From Flavobacterium lindanitolerans (lineage in GTDB: Bacteria; Bacteroidota; Bacteroidia; Flavobacteriales; Flavobacteriaceae): a stretch of 64,000 nucleotides of DNA. Below the pieces are notes generated by a model that did not search any database, was not told the DNA's origin, and worked only from the letters and a program-made list of their open reading frames with translations. Within the stretch, counting starts at the first letter, position 1. Each line of letters opens with the position of its first letter. Position numbers and translations under genes: made by a program. Below, piece by piece: positions 51,220 through 59,983 of the stretch. Location of the stretch: NCBI RefSeq assembly GCF_002846575.1, contig NZ_PJND01000008.1, positions 496,001 through 560,000 of the forward strand. Reading direction: 5' to 3'.

Positions 51220-54219
51220 ATGCCATTTTCTAAACCACTATACCTGTTGTTTGCTGTGTTTTTCAGCATCTCTACCCTTTTTTCACAACAAGAAAACCGG
51301 GAGTATGACATCATATGGCATTCTGCAGATGATAACAGCCTTCCACAAAACAGTGTCAAGTCAATCATTCAGGACAAATACGGTTTTTTATGGCTTTCAA
51401 CAGAAAACGGATTGGTGCGCTATGACGGCAGTAAGTTCAAAGTTTTCAATATTGAAAATCTAAAAGGACTGGGAACGAACAGGATAAGCTATTTCAGAGG
51501 GACAGTTTCTACCGACAGTATTTATGCGTTGAGCGACTTTACAGATCTGATACTTATAAAAAACAACAGACCTTCAATCATCCCAAAACATAAAATCCCC
51601 GAATCTTTTCGCCTGACCAACCATCTTCACAAAGGCAAAAGAGTTTATGCTCATAAGATTTACAAAACAGACAATAGCTATTTCAGCCTGGAAAACGGGA
51701 AACTGGCAGCCTACACCAAAAACAATCAGAAACTTTGGGAAATAGAGTATGAGTATGACCCGGACAATACGGAATTCTTCTTAGTCAACAACGCTCTTTA
51801 TTCTCATAAAAACGGAAAGTTTGTACGGTTCGAAAACGGGAAAGCCTACCTCGCCACTATTGAAGGATTACCAACTACGGGATTTACAGTATTTCCAAAT
51901 ACGGTGGCACAACAAACCTTCATTACTTTTAACAATACGGTATATCTGCTGGAAAAGAACCAGGATAAATTAATCCTGAAAGTCCTGCTAAAGGATTTTA
52001 ATATTTCTAAAAACAATATTATTTCGTATTACTATGATGTCCCGAATGACATCTTGTATTTGGGAAGCAGTACCGACGGACTGCTGATTGTCAAGAAAAA
52101 GAAATTCAACAGCATTATTGGCAATAATAAAAACGGAGTATATTATGCCCAGATTCCTCATGGAAATGATAGTTTTCTCTCTACAACCGGAGAAATATTC
52201 AGCTCTTCCGGCGTGCAGAAACAACGTTTCTTCACCAAGGAGAATGACAATTACATCCTCCTCAAAGACCGTAACGGCGGCCTCTGGACCAAACAGGACA
52301 ACAGAATTTACCGACTTAATAAAAGTACCAACTTTACGACTTTCGACACCTGGTTTTTTGAAGACCGGGTCATTCTGCTTTTTGAAACACTAAAAGGAGA
52401 AATTCTGGCCGGAACAGCTACGAATGGTGCTCCCGCCGGAAAGCTTTTCAGACTGGAAGATACCGGACTATCAAAACCGAGTTTTAAACTTTATATGGTG
52501 GTTCCTTTTCATCCTACTTATATGCTTCAAATTGAAGATAACATCTTGTGGACAGGTTCGCATTTGGGCTTCCATAAAATTTATTTCCGGGAAAAAAAGG
52601 TTGAAAATATCAAGAAAATCTCCAATACTTATGTAAGGAGCATCTATATTGAAAACCCAAACGAAATATGGGTAACTACCTATGAAAAAGGTTTTTTTCT
52701 TTACAATCCGTACACCAAAAAAACAACCCATTTTCCTATTGACAAAAACAGGTATCTGCTTTCATCTCATTGCATTATTGAAGACCAGAATGGTTATTTA
52801 TGGATTTCCACAAACAAAGGGCTTTTTCAGGCTTCAAAGAAAAACCTGTTAAATTATTCTAAGGGAAAAACAGATAATGTTTACTATCAGTATTATGACA
52901 AATCAGACGGATTTTACACCAATGAATTCAACGGAGGCTGCCAGCCTTGCGGTCTGAAATTAGGAAACAATGCCCTTTCATTTCCATCAATGAGGGGCAA
53001 CATATTATTCTTTCCTGAAAAAATAAAACTGCTTCTCCCCGATAATGAAATCTATTTTCAGGAAGCCGAAGTTGACAACCGGACACAGGAAATCAGCAAT
53101 GACACCTTGCTTTTGAAAAATAATTTTGGAAGGGTAAGGCTATTTATCAACAGTCCGTATTACGGAAACCCAAATAACCTGAATATTGAAATCCGCTTAC
53201 AGGGACCTATTTCTCAAAAATGGACTTCTTTGAAAGGCGATGAGATTTCTTATACTTCACTCCCACACGGAACTTATTATCTTACAGCTCGAAAACTCAC
53301 CGGTTTTGACTCTAATTATAAATACAAAACGCTCACCATAATTATCCCGCCGGCTTTCTACCAAACTATCTGGTTCAATATCCTGATGGTTTTATGCGGT
53401 TTGACGCTTATTTTTTATACCATTAAAATGAGAATCCGCTACATCAGGAGAAAAAATGTTCTTTTGGAAAAAAAGATTGCGGAACAGACTTTCCAATTAC
53501 GCAATACCATCAGTACGTTAAGAAACACTAAAGAAAAACTAAGTGAGGAAATTATCAACCATAAGAAATTAATCCGGACGATTACGCACGACATCAAGAG
53601 TCCGCTCCGCTTTTTGGCATTAACCGGCAAGCATGCCTATCAGAACAGTAACAATATAAAAGTAGTTGAAGAAGATTTAAAGTCTATTTATACTTCTTCT
53701 TTCCAGCTTTATCATTTTGTTGACAATCTTTTGGAATACACCAAAGTGAGCAAACAGGAAAACTCTTCCGAACCTTACAGTCTTTATACTCTTGCGGAAG
53801 AAAAAACAACCATCTTTTTAAATATAGCTTCTTCTCAAAAAACAGAGATAATCAATAAAATTGACACTACTCTCGTACTATCAACCAACAAACTGCTGTT
53901 GTCAATTATTATCCATAACCTGCTCGACAATGCCATTAAAAATACCTTTAACGGCAGGATTGTGCTTACTTCCGGTAAAAGAGATGAAAATATTTTTATC
54001 CGGATAAAAGATACGGGAAAAGGGATGTCGCCCGAACTTGTAGATTTTTACAATACCTCTAAAAACAGCAAAACACAGGAAGGTGTCCGAAAAATAGGTA
54101 TGGGATTACCAATGGTGGCCGAGCTCTTAATTATCTTAAACGGCAGTATGCATATTGAAAGTACAGTCCAACTAGGAACTGAAATAACCATCTGGCTGCA
54201 GGAAGAAAAAAGCAGCTAG
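51220..54219 (+). CDS. Propeller-type sensor histidine kinase
   Basis: 999 residues. A signal peptide is followed by a large periplasmic sensor made of Reg_prop-like repeats (e.g. GFLWLSTENGLVRYDG, NGYLWISTNKGLF) and a Y_Y_Y-like beta domain before one membrane helix (~713-735) and a coiled coil. The kinase core has the H-box THDIKSP (H790), N-box HNLLDNAIKN, and glycine boxes KDTGKGM and IGMGLPM. Unlike the hybrid two-component proteins of polysaccharide loci, it has no receiver or AraC domain of its own. The partner is probably the convergent NarL-type regulator, with which it shares its last bases. The signal is unknown. Confidence 0.9.
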   Translation: MPFSKPLYLLFAVFFSISTLFSQQENREYDIIWHSADDNSLPQNSVKSIIQDKYGFLWLSTENGLVRYDGSKFKVFNIENLKGLGTNRISYFRGTVSTDSIYALSDFTDLILIKNNRPSIIPKHKIPESFRLTNHLHKGKRVYAHKIYKTDNSYFSLENGKLAAYTKNNQKLWEIEYEYDPDNTEFFLVNNALYSHKNGKFVRFENGKAYLATIEGLPTTGFTVFPNTVAQQTFITFNNTVYLLEKNQDKLILKVLLKDFNISKNNIISYYYDVPNDILYLGSSTDGLLIVKKKKFNSIIGNNKNGVYYAQIPHGNDSFLSTTGEIFSSSGVQKQRFFTKENDNYILLKDRNGGLWTKQDNRIYRLNKSTNFTTFDTWFFEDRVILLFETLKGEILAGTATNGAPAGKLFRLEDTGLSKPSFKLYMVVPFHPTYMLQIEDNILWTGSHLGFHKIYFREKKVENIKKISNTYVRSIYIENPNEIWVTTYEKGFFLYNPYTKKTTHFPIDKNRYLLSSHCIIEDQNGYLWISTNKGLFQASKKNLLNYSKGKTDNVYYQYYDKSDGFYTNEFNGGCQPCGLKLGNNALSFPSMRGNILFFPEKIKLLLPDNEIYFQEAEVDNRTQEISNDTLLLKNNFGRVRLFINSPYYGNPNNLNIEIRLQGPISQKWTSLKGDEISYTSLPHGTYYLTARKLTGFDSNYKYKTLTIIIPPAFYQTIWFNILMVLCGLTLIFYTIKMRIRYIRRKNVLLEKKIAEQTFQLRNTISTLRNTKEKLSEEIINHKKLIRTITHDIKSPLRFLALTGKHAYQNSNNIKVVEEDLKSIYTSSFQLYHFVDNLLEYTKVSKQENSSEPYSLYTLAEEKTTIFLNIASSQKTEIINKIDTTLVLSTNKLLLSIIIHNLLDNAIKNTFNGRIVLTSGKRDENIFIRIKDTGKGMSPELVDFYNTSKNSKTQEGVRKIGMGLPMVAELLIILNGSMHIESTVQLGTEITIWLQEEKSS

Positions 54220-54854
54220 TTTTCGTAAATCTTAAGGATTTCTACCAGACTGACTACATTGTTAATTCTTAACTTTTCAAAAATCCTGTTTTTGTAAGTA
54301 CTAACTGTAGTCATTTGAATATTCAACTGGTTGGCTATTTCCAGATTGCCTTCTCCCCTGGCCAAAAGTCCGGCTACTTCAATTTCACGGTCAGAAAGGC
54401 TTTCCAACGGATTGATAGGAGTTTTATGCAATACATTTTCCAGAATTTTCTCTTTGACAGTGGCGCTGATGTATTTTCCGGTTTCCATAACCGATTGTAC
54501 TGCATTGATAATCTCGCTTTCGGAACTGTGTTTGTTCAGGAAACCATTGGCACCGGCATGGATATACCGAAGGGCATATTGCTCTTCATCATAGGCAGAA
54601 AACATCAAAACTTTCAGGTCCGGATAGGACAGCCTGATTTTTTCAATCATTTTGGTACTGTTGCCTCCCGGAAGATTGATATCTAAAAATAATAAATCGG
54701 GAACACTGGTTTTTAGCAGGTTCAATACAGACGTAAAACTTTCGGCGTGCTCAACCGTAATTCCATTGAATGATTCTTTCAAAATCAATGAAATTCCGTG
54801 ACGGACTACACTGTGGTCGTCAGCCAGTAGTATTTTTTTCAACTCTGTTGCCAT
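54216..54854 (-). CDS. NarL/LuxR-family response regulator
   Basis: 212 residues. The receiver domain (1-125) has ADDHS near the start and the phosphoacceptor Asp in LLFLDINLPGG; the LuxR-type HTH (~150-205) reads LSDREIEVAGLLARGEGNLEIANQLNIQMTTVS in its conserved parts. NarL-type proteins bind short inverted repeats, so the TTGTAGAAT dyads beside the kinase are possible targets. It converges on the kinase gene and both TAG stops are formed by one CTAG. It has its own promoter, which would allow separate dosing of kinase and regulator. Confidence 0.93.
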   Translation of the reverse strand: MATELKKILLADDHSVVRHGISLILKESFNGITVEHAESFTSVLNLLKTSVPDLLFLDINLPGGNSTKMIEKIRLSYPDLKVLMFSAYDEEQYALRYIHAGANGFLNKHSSESEIINAVQSVMETGKYISATVKEKILENVLHKTPINPLESLSDREIEVAGLLARGEGNLEIANQLNIQMTTVSTYKNRIFEKLRINNVVSLVEILKIYEN

Positions 54855-54874
54855 TTAGGGGTATATTTGCAAAT

Positions 54875-54905
54875 CAAAAATACGATTATTTCATTGATTG
54901 ACAAA
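54875..54905 (-). promoter_or_regulatory. Promoter of the NarL-type regulator
   Basis: On the minus strand, TTTG (54902-54905), a 19-bp spacer and TATTTTTG (54875-54882). It predicts a start near 54868 and a leader of about 14 nt. Confidence 0.72.
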
Positions 54906-55038
54906 TCTTACAACATAACTTATCAAAATTTTCCTAAATAAAATGGATTTGTAAAAAAGTGTATTTTTTATAAAAACTCTCGCCAACCTGAAGTATCTTG
55001 CAACAAAATAAATAGCGCATCCCACCCAATCCCATCCG

Positions 55039-55911
55039 ATGAACACACACACTGAAACGGCAATTAAAACCACTTATTTCAGCATCTTAGGAAATACTGC
55101 ATTGGCTTTTATAAAAGGAGCAGCAGGATATTTTGGTAATTCGTATGCATTAATTGCCGATGCTATTGAATCTACTACAGACATTTTTTCATCGGCCTTG
55201 GTTTTATTCGGATTAAAATATTCCAGCCGTCCGGCCGATGAGAACCACCCTTACGGACATGGAAGGGCGGAACCGCTGATTACGTTTCTTGTTGTGGGGT
55301 TCCTCATAACTTCTGCTACTATCATAGCTTATGAAAGCATACTGAATATCGGGACACCGCATGCACTTCCAAAACCTTACACCCTGATTGTCCTTGGAGC
55401 TATTATTATATGGAAAGAAATTTCCTTTCGCCTTGTCATGAAAAAAAGCAAGGAAACCAACAGCTCATCCCTAAAAGCAGATGCCTGGCATCACAGGAGC
55501 GATGCCATTACTTCTGTAGCTGCCTTTATCGGTATTTCAATTGCTTTATTTTTTGGAAAGGGTTATGAATCTGCTGATGACTGGGCTGCTCTTCTGGCTT
55601 CAGGATTCATACTTTACAACAGCTACCTGATTTTCAGACCCGCTCTCGGTGAAATTATGGATGAACACCTGTATGATGACCTGGTAGAAGAAATCAGAAA
55701 AGTTTCTTTGACATCAGCAGGAATTATCGGAACTGAAAAATGCTATGTCCGAAAAGCAGGAATGAAATACCATGTTGACCTTCATGCCATTGTTGATGCT
55801 AATATAACGGTTAAGGAAGGCCACGATCTGGCACATCAGTTAATTGATACCTTACACAGGGAAATTCCTCAATTAGGGCACATCCTGATTCATATCGAAC
55901 CTAACAGTTAA
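55039..55911 (+). CDS. Cation diffusion facilitator family transporter
   Basis: 290 residues with about five or six membrane helices in the first 200 and a cytoplasmic domain at the end. Metal-site motifs are ADAIESTTD in helix 2, HPYGHGRAEPL in the loop, and ADAWHHRSDA in helix 5. The family exports divalent metals such as zinc, iron, cobalt or manganese against protons. The helix 2 site (Ala-Asp-Ala) and helix 5 HHRSD resemble the zinc/iron group, but the metal cannot be fixed from sequence alone. Single gene. Confidence 0.92.
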   Translation: MNTHTETAIKTTYFSILGNTALAFIKGAAGYFGNSYALIADAIESTTDIFSSALVLFGLKYSSRPADENHPYGHGRAEPLITFLVVGFLITSATIIAYESILNIGTPHALPKPYTLIVLGAIIIWKEISFRLVMKKSKETNSSSLKADAWHHRSDAITSVAAFIGISIALFFGKGYESADDWAALLASGFILYNSYLIFRPALGEIMDEHLYDDLVEEIRKVSLTSAGIIGTEKCYVRKAGMKYHVDLHAIVDANITVKEGHDLAHQLIDTLHREIPQLGHILIHIEPNS

Positions 55912-55942
55912 TTAAGATTTCCGTTTATTTCATCCATAAAAA

Positions 55943-55967
55943 AACTCCCGGGTTGAGTCCGAGAGTT
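55943..55967. terminator. Possible bidirectional terminator
   Basis: AACTCCCGG pairs with CCGAGAGTT with one mismatch around 7 bases. It has an A-run on one side and a weaker T-run (ATAGCTTTTT) on the other, between convergent genes. Confidence 0.6.
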
Positions 55968-55990
55968 ATAGCTTTTTATTGATGGTAAAG

Positions 55991-56557
55991 TTAAATACTG
56001 TTTTCCAGTTCCAATTCGTCCATACTAAAGATCAATGCTTTTACCTGTAACAGAAAATCTTCAATTTCGATTTCCCCTGACCTGACCTGGCAAAACAATG
56101 CCGCATATTCATCATGCAATTCGTTTCTTCTATCATCGCTTAGGTTTTCATATTGCTCCTGGTTGGCTCCCAAAATAATAAAATCAACAGTAAAAGGCAC
56201 ATCAAAATTATTGTCTGTATCTGTCAGCTTGTGTGTAATACTGGAAAATTGCTCCAGCTTTTGCTGTGCTAAATAATACCTTTCCAACTGCTGGTCACTA
56301 AAACGTTTGGAATTCAGAATACAGTCAATAATTTCATAAAAAATCTCTGTTTCAATATGAAGTTCGGATTTTAAGTCTCTGTACATCTTATTAATCCATG
56401 TAATGGAATTAACCACATTGAGTACTTCAACTGCGTAGCCAAATTTTTCTATATCACTAAAATATTGAAAATGTTTTGTATCCAAAATCATAAAAGGGCT
56501 GTGTTCTTCAAGGCTAAAGTCCTTCCTTTCTTTTAGGTCTTCTTTTTTGATTATCAT
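55991..56557 (-). CDS. Hypothetical cytoplasmic protein
   Basis: 188 residues, acidic and mostly helical, without signal or membrane segment. Nothing in it matches a family I know; the C-terminus is rich in Glu (SGEIEIEDFLLQVKALIFSMDELELEN). It lies 18 bp downstream of a lipoprotein gene on the same strand, so the two are probably co-transcribed. Confidence 0.72.
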   Translation of the reverse strand: MIIKKEDLKERKDFSLEEHSPFMILDTKHFQYFSDIEKFGYAVEVLNVVNSITWINKMYRDLKSELHIETEIFYEIIDCILNSKRFSDQQLERYYLAQQKLEQFSSITHKLTDTDNNFDVPFTVDFIILGANQEQYENLSDDRRNELHDEYAALFCQVRSGEIEIEDFLLQVKALIFSMDELELENSI

Positions 56558-56575
56558 ATTTTTCTTTTTAAACTA

Positions 56576-56992
56576 TTATTCTTCAATTGTGAGTTCCCAT
56601 ATATTTCCTTGTTCGTCTTTCGCTTTTAGCTTTCCGTCACCCATCCATTCCACATCAATCTCAATCTCTCTGCCCGTTTCATCTTCAATAATACCTTTGC
56701 CGTATTGTTCTCCTTTTTCAACATCTGCATAACCCGTTAATTCGTTCCCTTCTTTATCAAAGCCAATAACATCATAATGGGATTCAAAACTTTCAATCTG
56801 TGTTGTATGAAAATCCTGATGCTGTGAGATTAATCGGCAGATTACGGAATCCTTAGGAATATATTGGAAATCTTTTATATGAGAGACATCAAGATTACTG
56901 TAGGTCACAATCTCCTTATCTTCTTCACAACCAGAAAAAGCAAAAAACAATAACACTATGCATGCAAGAGCAGATTGGGGAATCTTAGCCAT
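56576..56992 (-). CDS. Small lipoprotein of unknown function
   Basis: 138 residues from MAKIPQSALAC; an ATG 11 codons upstream is possible but adds nothing signal-like. The lipobox FAFSGC (Cys near residue 22) marks lipid attachment, and the following acidic EEDKE is typical of Bacteroidota surface lipoproteins. The C-terminal half has alternating charged beta-like segments (EIEIDVEWMGDGKLKAKDEQ). Function unknown. First gene of a pair with the hypothetical gene downstream. Confidence 0.78.
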   Translation of the reverse strand: MAKIPQSALACIVLLFFAFSGCEEDKEIVTYSNLDVSHIKDFQYIPKDSVICRLISQHQDFHTTQIESFESHYDVIGFDKEGNELTGYADVEKGEQYGKGIIEDETGREIEIDVEWMGDGKLKAKDEQGNIWELTIEE

Positions 56993-57085
56993 AAATAAAT
57001 AGGTCATTAAATTATTTCCGGGCACGGCAATTATTCTCTTGCTTTAAAAACCTCTTTCCGTTCTTAGTGGTAGTGAGAAATAAGG

Positions 57086-57100
57086 TACGGAGCTTCCGTA
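57086..57100. promoter_or_regulatory. TTACGG-type dyad, copy upstream of the PhyH gene
   Basis: TACGGA-GCT-TCCGTA, 6-bp arms, 88 bp from the better copy at 57174-57189. Its spacer is one base longer than in the copy at 19255. Confidence 0.45.
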
Positions 57101-57168
57101 AGCTCTATTTAAACAGATTACTGGAAATATCGCCGGCTCATTTTCAAATATAATGAGTGCAAAAAACG

Positions 57169-57194
57169 CTTCCTTACGGTTTTCCGTAACGAAG
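57169..57194. promoter_or_regulatory. Extended TTACGG dyad upstream of the PhyH gene
   Basis: CTTC-N-TTACGG, TTTT, CCGTAA-N-GAAG: a 26-bp dyad with ten paired positions per arm. A TATTTTTG -7 element follows at 57236-57243, with TTTG at 57215-57218 (17-bp spacer). The dyad centre would be near -68, a usual activator position. Confidence 0.6.
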
Positions 57195-57267
57195 GTTAAT
57201 TTTTTGTTTTTTTATTTGGGTATACGATTATTCTTTATTTTTGAAAAACAACCTTAATCTCAAAACC

Positions 57268-58179
57268 ATGCCCTGGACTTATCTTGAAAAACTTTGGAAA
57301 CGGACAATGGAGTCCCATACCGGCAGAACTACCGATACCGGTTCCTGGGATAAGGAGATTGAAGTATTGTACCGATTGGGAATCAGTATGGAAGACACGC
57401 TGCAATTCCTCTATTTTGAAAAGCCCGATTTTGGAAGTTTTAAGTCCTGGATAAAGGCCAACAGAAAAGATTCTGTGATTTCGGTAGAATTTGAAGAAGT
57501 GCTCTCTAAACAAGACCTTGAATTCTGGGACAAAAATGGATATGTCATTCTAAAAGAAGTTATTTCAAAAGAAGAATGTAAAGCGACAGAAAATGCCATC
57601 TGGGAATTTCTTGGAATGAATCCCGAAAAAAAGGACACCTGGTATGAGAGGCATGCGGAACAAAAAGGACTGATGGTTAACTTCTCAAACCATCAAACCC
57701 TAAACAGAAACCGGCTTTCTGAACGGATTTACAAGGCCTATGTACAGCTTTATAAAACTGATAAGATTTATCCCACTATAGACAAAGTGAGTTTTAATCC
57801 TCCGGAAACCGAAAACTTTAAATTTATGGGCAGTCCGCTACACTGGGACGTGAGCCTGAAAACACCTATTCCTTATGGATTGCAGGGATTGCTTTACTTA
57901 ACTGATTGTGGTCCGGATGATGGCGCGTTTCATTGTGTTCCGGGTTTTCATAAAGAAATCAATTCCTGGTTGGAAAAACTGCAGCCTGACGAAAATCCAA
58001 GAGAAAAGGCGCCCGAAGCCTTAACAGCAATGCCAGTTACAGGCAATGCTGGCGATTTTATTATCTGGCAAAATACATTACCCCATTGCGCTACTGCCAA
58101 TCGGGGCAAAACACCAAGAATGGTGCAATATCTTACCTATTTCCCGAATGATTATCAATCTGCTTCGGAATGGATTTAA
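57268..58179 (+). CDS. Phytanoyl-CoA dioxygenase (PhyH) family protein
   Basis: 303 residues from MPWTYLEKLW; upstream codons lie in the -7 element. The iron-binding facial triad is visible as H192-x-D194 (PLHWDVSL) and H273 (LPHCATANRG). The 2-oxoglutarate-binding Arg lies in RGKTPRMVQYL. The sequence GAFHCVPGFHKEINSWL is typical of PhyH proteins. The enzyme probably hydroxylates a small molecule using Fe(II) and 2-oxoglutarate. The substrate is unknown, and no pathway genes flank it. It is preceded by two TTACGG-type dyads, so it is likely under specific control. Confidence 0.9.
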   Translation: MPWTYLEKLWKRTMESHTGRTTDTGSWDKEIEVLYRLGISMEDTLQFLYFEKPDFGSFKSWIKANRKDSVISVEFEEVLSKQDLEFWDKNGYVILKEVISKEECKATENAIWEFLGMNPEKKDTWYERHAEQKGLMVNFSNHQTLNRNRLSERIYKAYVQLYKTDKIYPTIDKVSFNPPETENFKFMGSPLHWDVSLKTPIPYGLQGLLYLTDCGPDDGAFHCVPGFHKEINSWLEKLQPDENPREKAPEALTAMPVTGNAGDFIIWQNTLPHCATANRGKTPRMVQYLTYFPNDYQSASEWI

Positions 58180-58183
58180 GGCA

Positions 58184-58693
58184 TTAGGATTTGTTGATAA
58201 TGCTCCATCTCGGAATCCTGGCATTTTCACCTTCCTTAAGTATGAAGCGATAGCCATGATTGGCATCAACTATTTCGCGTGTGGTCGGGTCAGTAATCGT
58301 ATATTCGATATGAGCCTTTTGCTTGAAATATTTTTTCCATGCCGGAAATATGTCGAGATATTTTCCTCTGATGGATTGAAATTTGAGGGTTTTTGAAACT
58401 TCCTTATTCTCCAGTTTGAAATCGACATACAGGCATTCATCCCACTCGCTTTTGCTTTCAAGGTCTGCATCAGAAAGAGCAGCCGGAGCATAAATAATCG
58501 TATAGGTAGAATCAGATGCCTGCTCCATAACCTTGTAAAAACGATACGAAAGTGTAGTCAGCGAAGCAATTTTATCAGAAGCCTGTCGGGCATTTCCTTT
58601 ATCTGTTTTTGAAATAGAACTGATAAAAGCCACATCCTGCGCCAAGCTGATGGTACACACAAAAAATACGGCAGATGACAGAATTATTTTCAT
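58184..58693 (-). CDS. Secreted protein of unknown function
   Basis: 169 residues with a clear signal peptide (MKIILSSAVFFVCTISLAQ). The mature part is mixed alpha/beta with no cysteine pair and no motif I recognise; it contains DFKLENKEVSKTLKFQSIRGKY and ends GRIPRWS-like. It converges on the PhyH gene with 4 bp between stops and no room for a terminator. Confidence 0.75.
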   Translation of the reverse strand: MKIILSSAVFFVCTISLAQDVAFISSISKTDKGNARQASDKIASLTTLSYRFYKVMEQASDSTYTIIYAPAALSDADLESKSEWDECLYVDFKLENKEVSKTLKFQSIRGKYLDIFPAWKKYFKQKAHIEYTITDPTTREIVDANHGYRFILKEGENARIPRWSIINKS

Positions 58694-58810
58694 AACGTTG
58701 CTGTTGAATAGTACAAAGATATTGCAAAAAGAACATCACTTTTTCACATCCGCAACTTATTTTGAACAAAAATTATTTTTTCTTACGGGTTTAAAAAACT
58801 TTCTTTTTTG

Positions 58811-59254
58811 TCAGACATGATAGAAAAAATTTTTCCTGTCCATGCCGGAGCCAAAGTATTGCCAGTTGATATTGAGGACGTTTTTTATGGTCTTTTTCAA
58901 TATTGAAAAATCATTGGGCTTTGTGATATAAATATTAGCTCCGTTGACAAACGTTTCTTCAATATCTTTTTCTAAAGAAGACGTTGAATAAATCGCTATC
59001 GATATGTCCATAAACCGTGGATTCGACCTTATCTGCTTCAGACTTTCCGTTCCGGAAATAAGAGGCATATTCAAATCGAGAAATATAATTTGTGGAAGGG
59101 AAATATCTTCTCTATTAAGATACTCCATCAATTCCAGGGCATTCTTAAACATTAGCAAATCAATAGAATCATCGATTCCCTTTATTACTTCTTCAAACAA
59201 TTCACGGTCATCCTGGTCGTCATCAACCAGGAAAACATACATAGATGTACCCAT
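58811..59254 (-). CDS. Single-domain response regulator
   Basis: 147 residues (143 if it starts at the Met at 59242). A receiver domain only: VDDDQDDRELF at the start, phosphoacceptor Asp in IIFLDLNMPLISG, and conserved Ser/Thr (YSTSS) and Lys (YITKPND). This resembles the RcpA-like receivers that relay phosphate or bind a partner kinase. No output domain and no kinase gene next to it, so its partner is elsewhere. Confidence 0.9.
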   Translation of the reverse strand: MGTSMYVFLVDDDQDDRELFEEVIKGIDDSIDLLMFKNALELMEYLNREDISLPQIIFLDLNMPLISGTESLKQIRSNPRFMDISIAIYSTSSLEKDIEETFVNGANIYITKPNDFSILKKTIKNVLNINWQYFGSGMDRKNFFYHV

Positions 59255-59371
59255 ATTAAATAATTAGGTATTAGATTAGACATAATGGCTTAACATGCAG
59301 GATGTGGCTAAAATTTTGTTCTCCCCAATGCAATCTTAAAAAAGATGCACCCTAAGAACCGGGCATGCGCA

Positions 59372-59818
59372 TTATTCCGCTTTCTTATTACCTAAAATTA
59401 ACATGTAAATATCATGTTTTAAAAAGAGTGTAAGGAAGTCTTTTCCTGAATTCCATGTCATGAAAATTTTCGATTTTTCATCCTTAACAGAGCTATGCAA
59501 TTCTTCATAACTGTGTTCAGAATCCAGGTCAGGATGGAAAGATGACAGATTACTTATTGTTTCTTCAAATTTGAGATTATTTTCTGCAAGTAATCGCCTT
59601 ACTTCTTTGAAGGCTGTAGTAAATCCATCAATATTTCTTTCGAAATTAATGATATAAATATTTTCTTCTTCGGGATGATTGTACCATTTATAGTACATCA
59701 TATCCTTTTCGCTTAGTGGAGCGGGATATATGGAAATAGGTGATTTACCAAAAGTCTGTGACAAGCCTTTGGCGCAGATGAGCAACAATAAGAAACAAAC
59801 TAATTTCACAACTCCCAT
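59372..59818 (-). CDS. Small secreted protein of unknown function
   Basis: 148 residues. The signal peptide MGVVKLVCFLLLLICAKGLSQ is followed by an acidic mature part with HPEEENIYIINFERN and FHPDLDSEHSYEEL. I recognise no family. A 117-bp gap separates it from the receiver gene downstream, so linkage is uncertain. Confidence 0.7.
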   Translation of the reverse strand: MGVVKLVCFLLLLICAKGLSQTFGKSPISIYPAPLSEKDMMYYKWYNHPEEENIYIINFERNIDGFTTAFKEVRRLLAENNLKFEETISNLSSFHPDLDSEHSYEELHSSVKDEKSKIFMTWNSGKDFLTLFLKHDIYMLILGNKKAE

Positions 59819-59926
59819 AGATATGAGACAAAATTATTTATATTATTTCTGAAAATGTTACACAATTATAAGGTGGATTTATCTTATTCCACAGAATTAT
59901 GATAAAACGCGATATTTTTCAAGTGC

Positions 59927-59976
59927 GCCATAAAAAGGATTCTCTATAAAATTAAGGAAAGAATCCTTTTTATGGC
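59927..59976. terminator. Long perfect hairpin after the S24-like repressor gene
   Basis: 17-bp perfect arms (59927-59943 and 59960-59976, core CCATAAAAAGGATTCT) around 16 bases, 8 bp beyond the repressor stop. The A/T run is inside the stem, so it is an unusual terminator or a stable 3' end. Confidence 0.6.
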
Positions 59977-59983
59977 ATAGTTA

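Noticed and set aside
51220-54219. Hybrid two-component (SusR-like) regulator
   Set aside because: The sensor half fits, but the frame ends after the ATPase domain with no receiver or AraC output domain.
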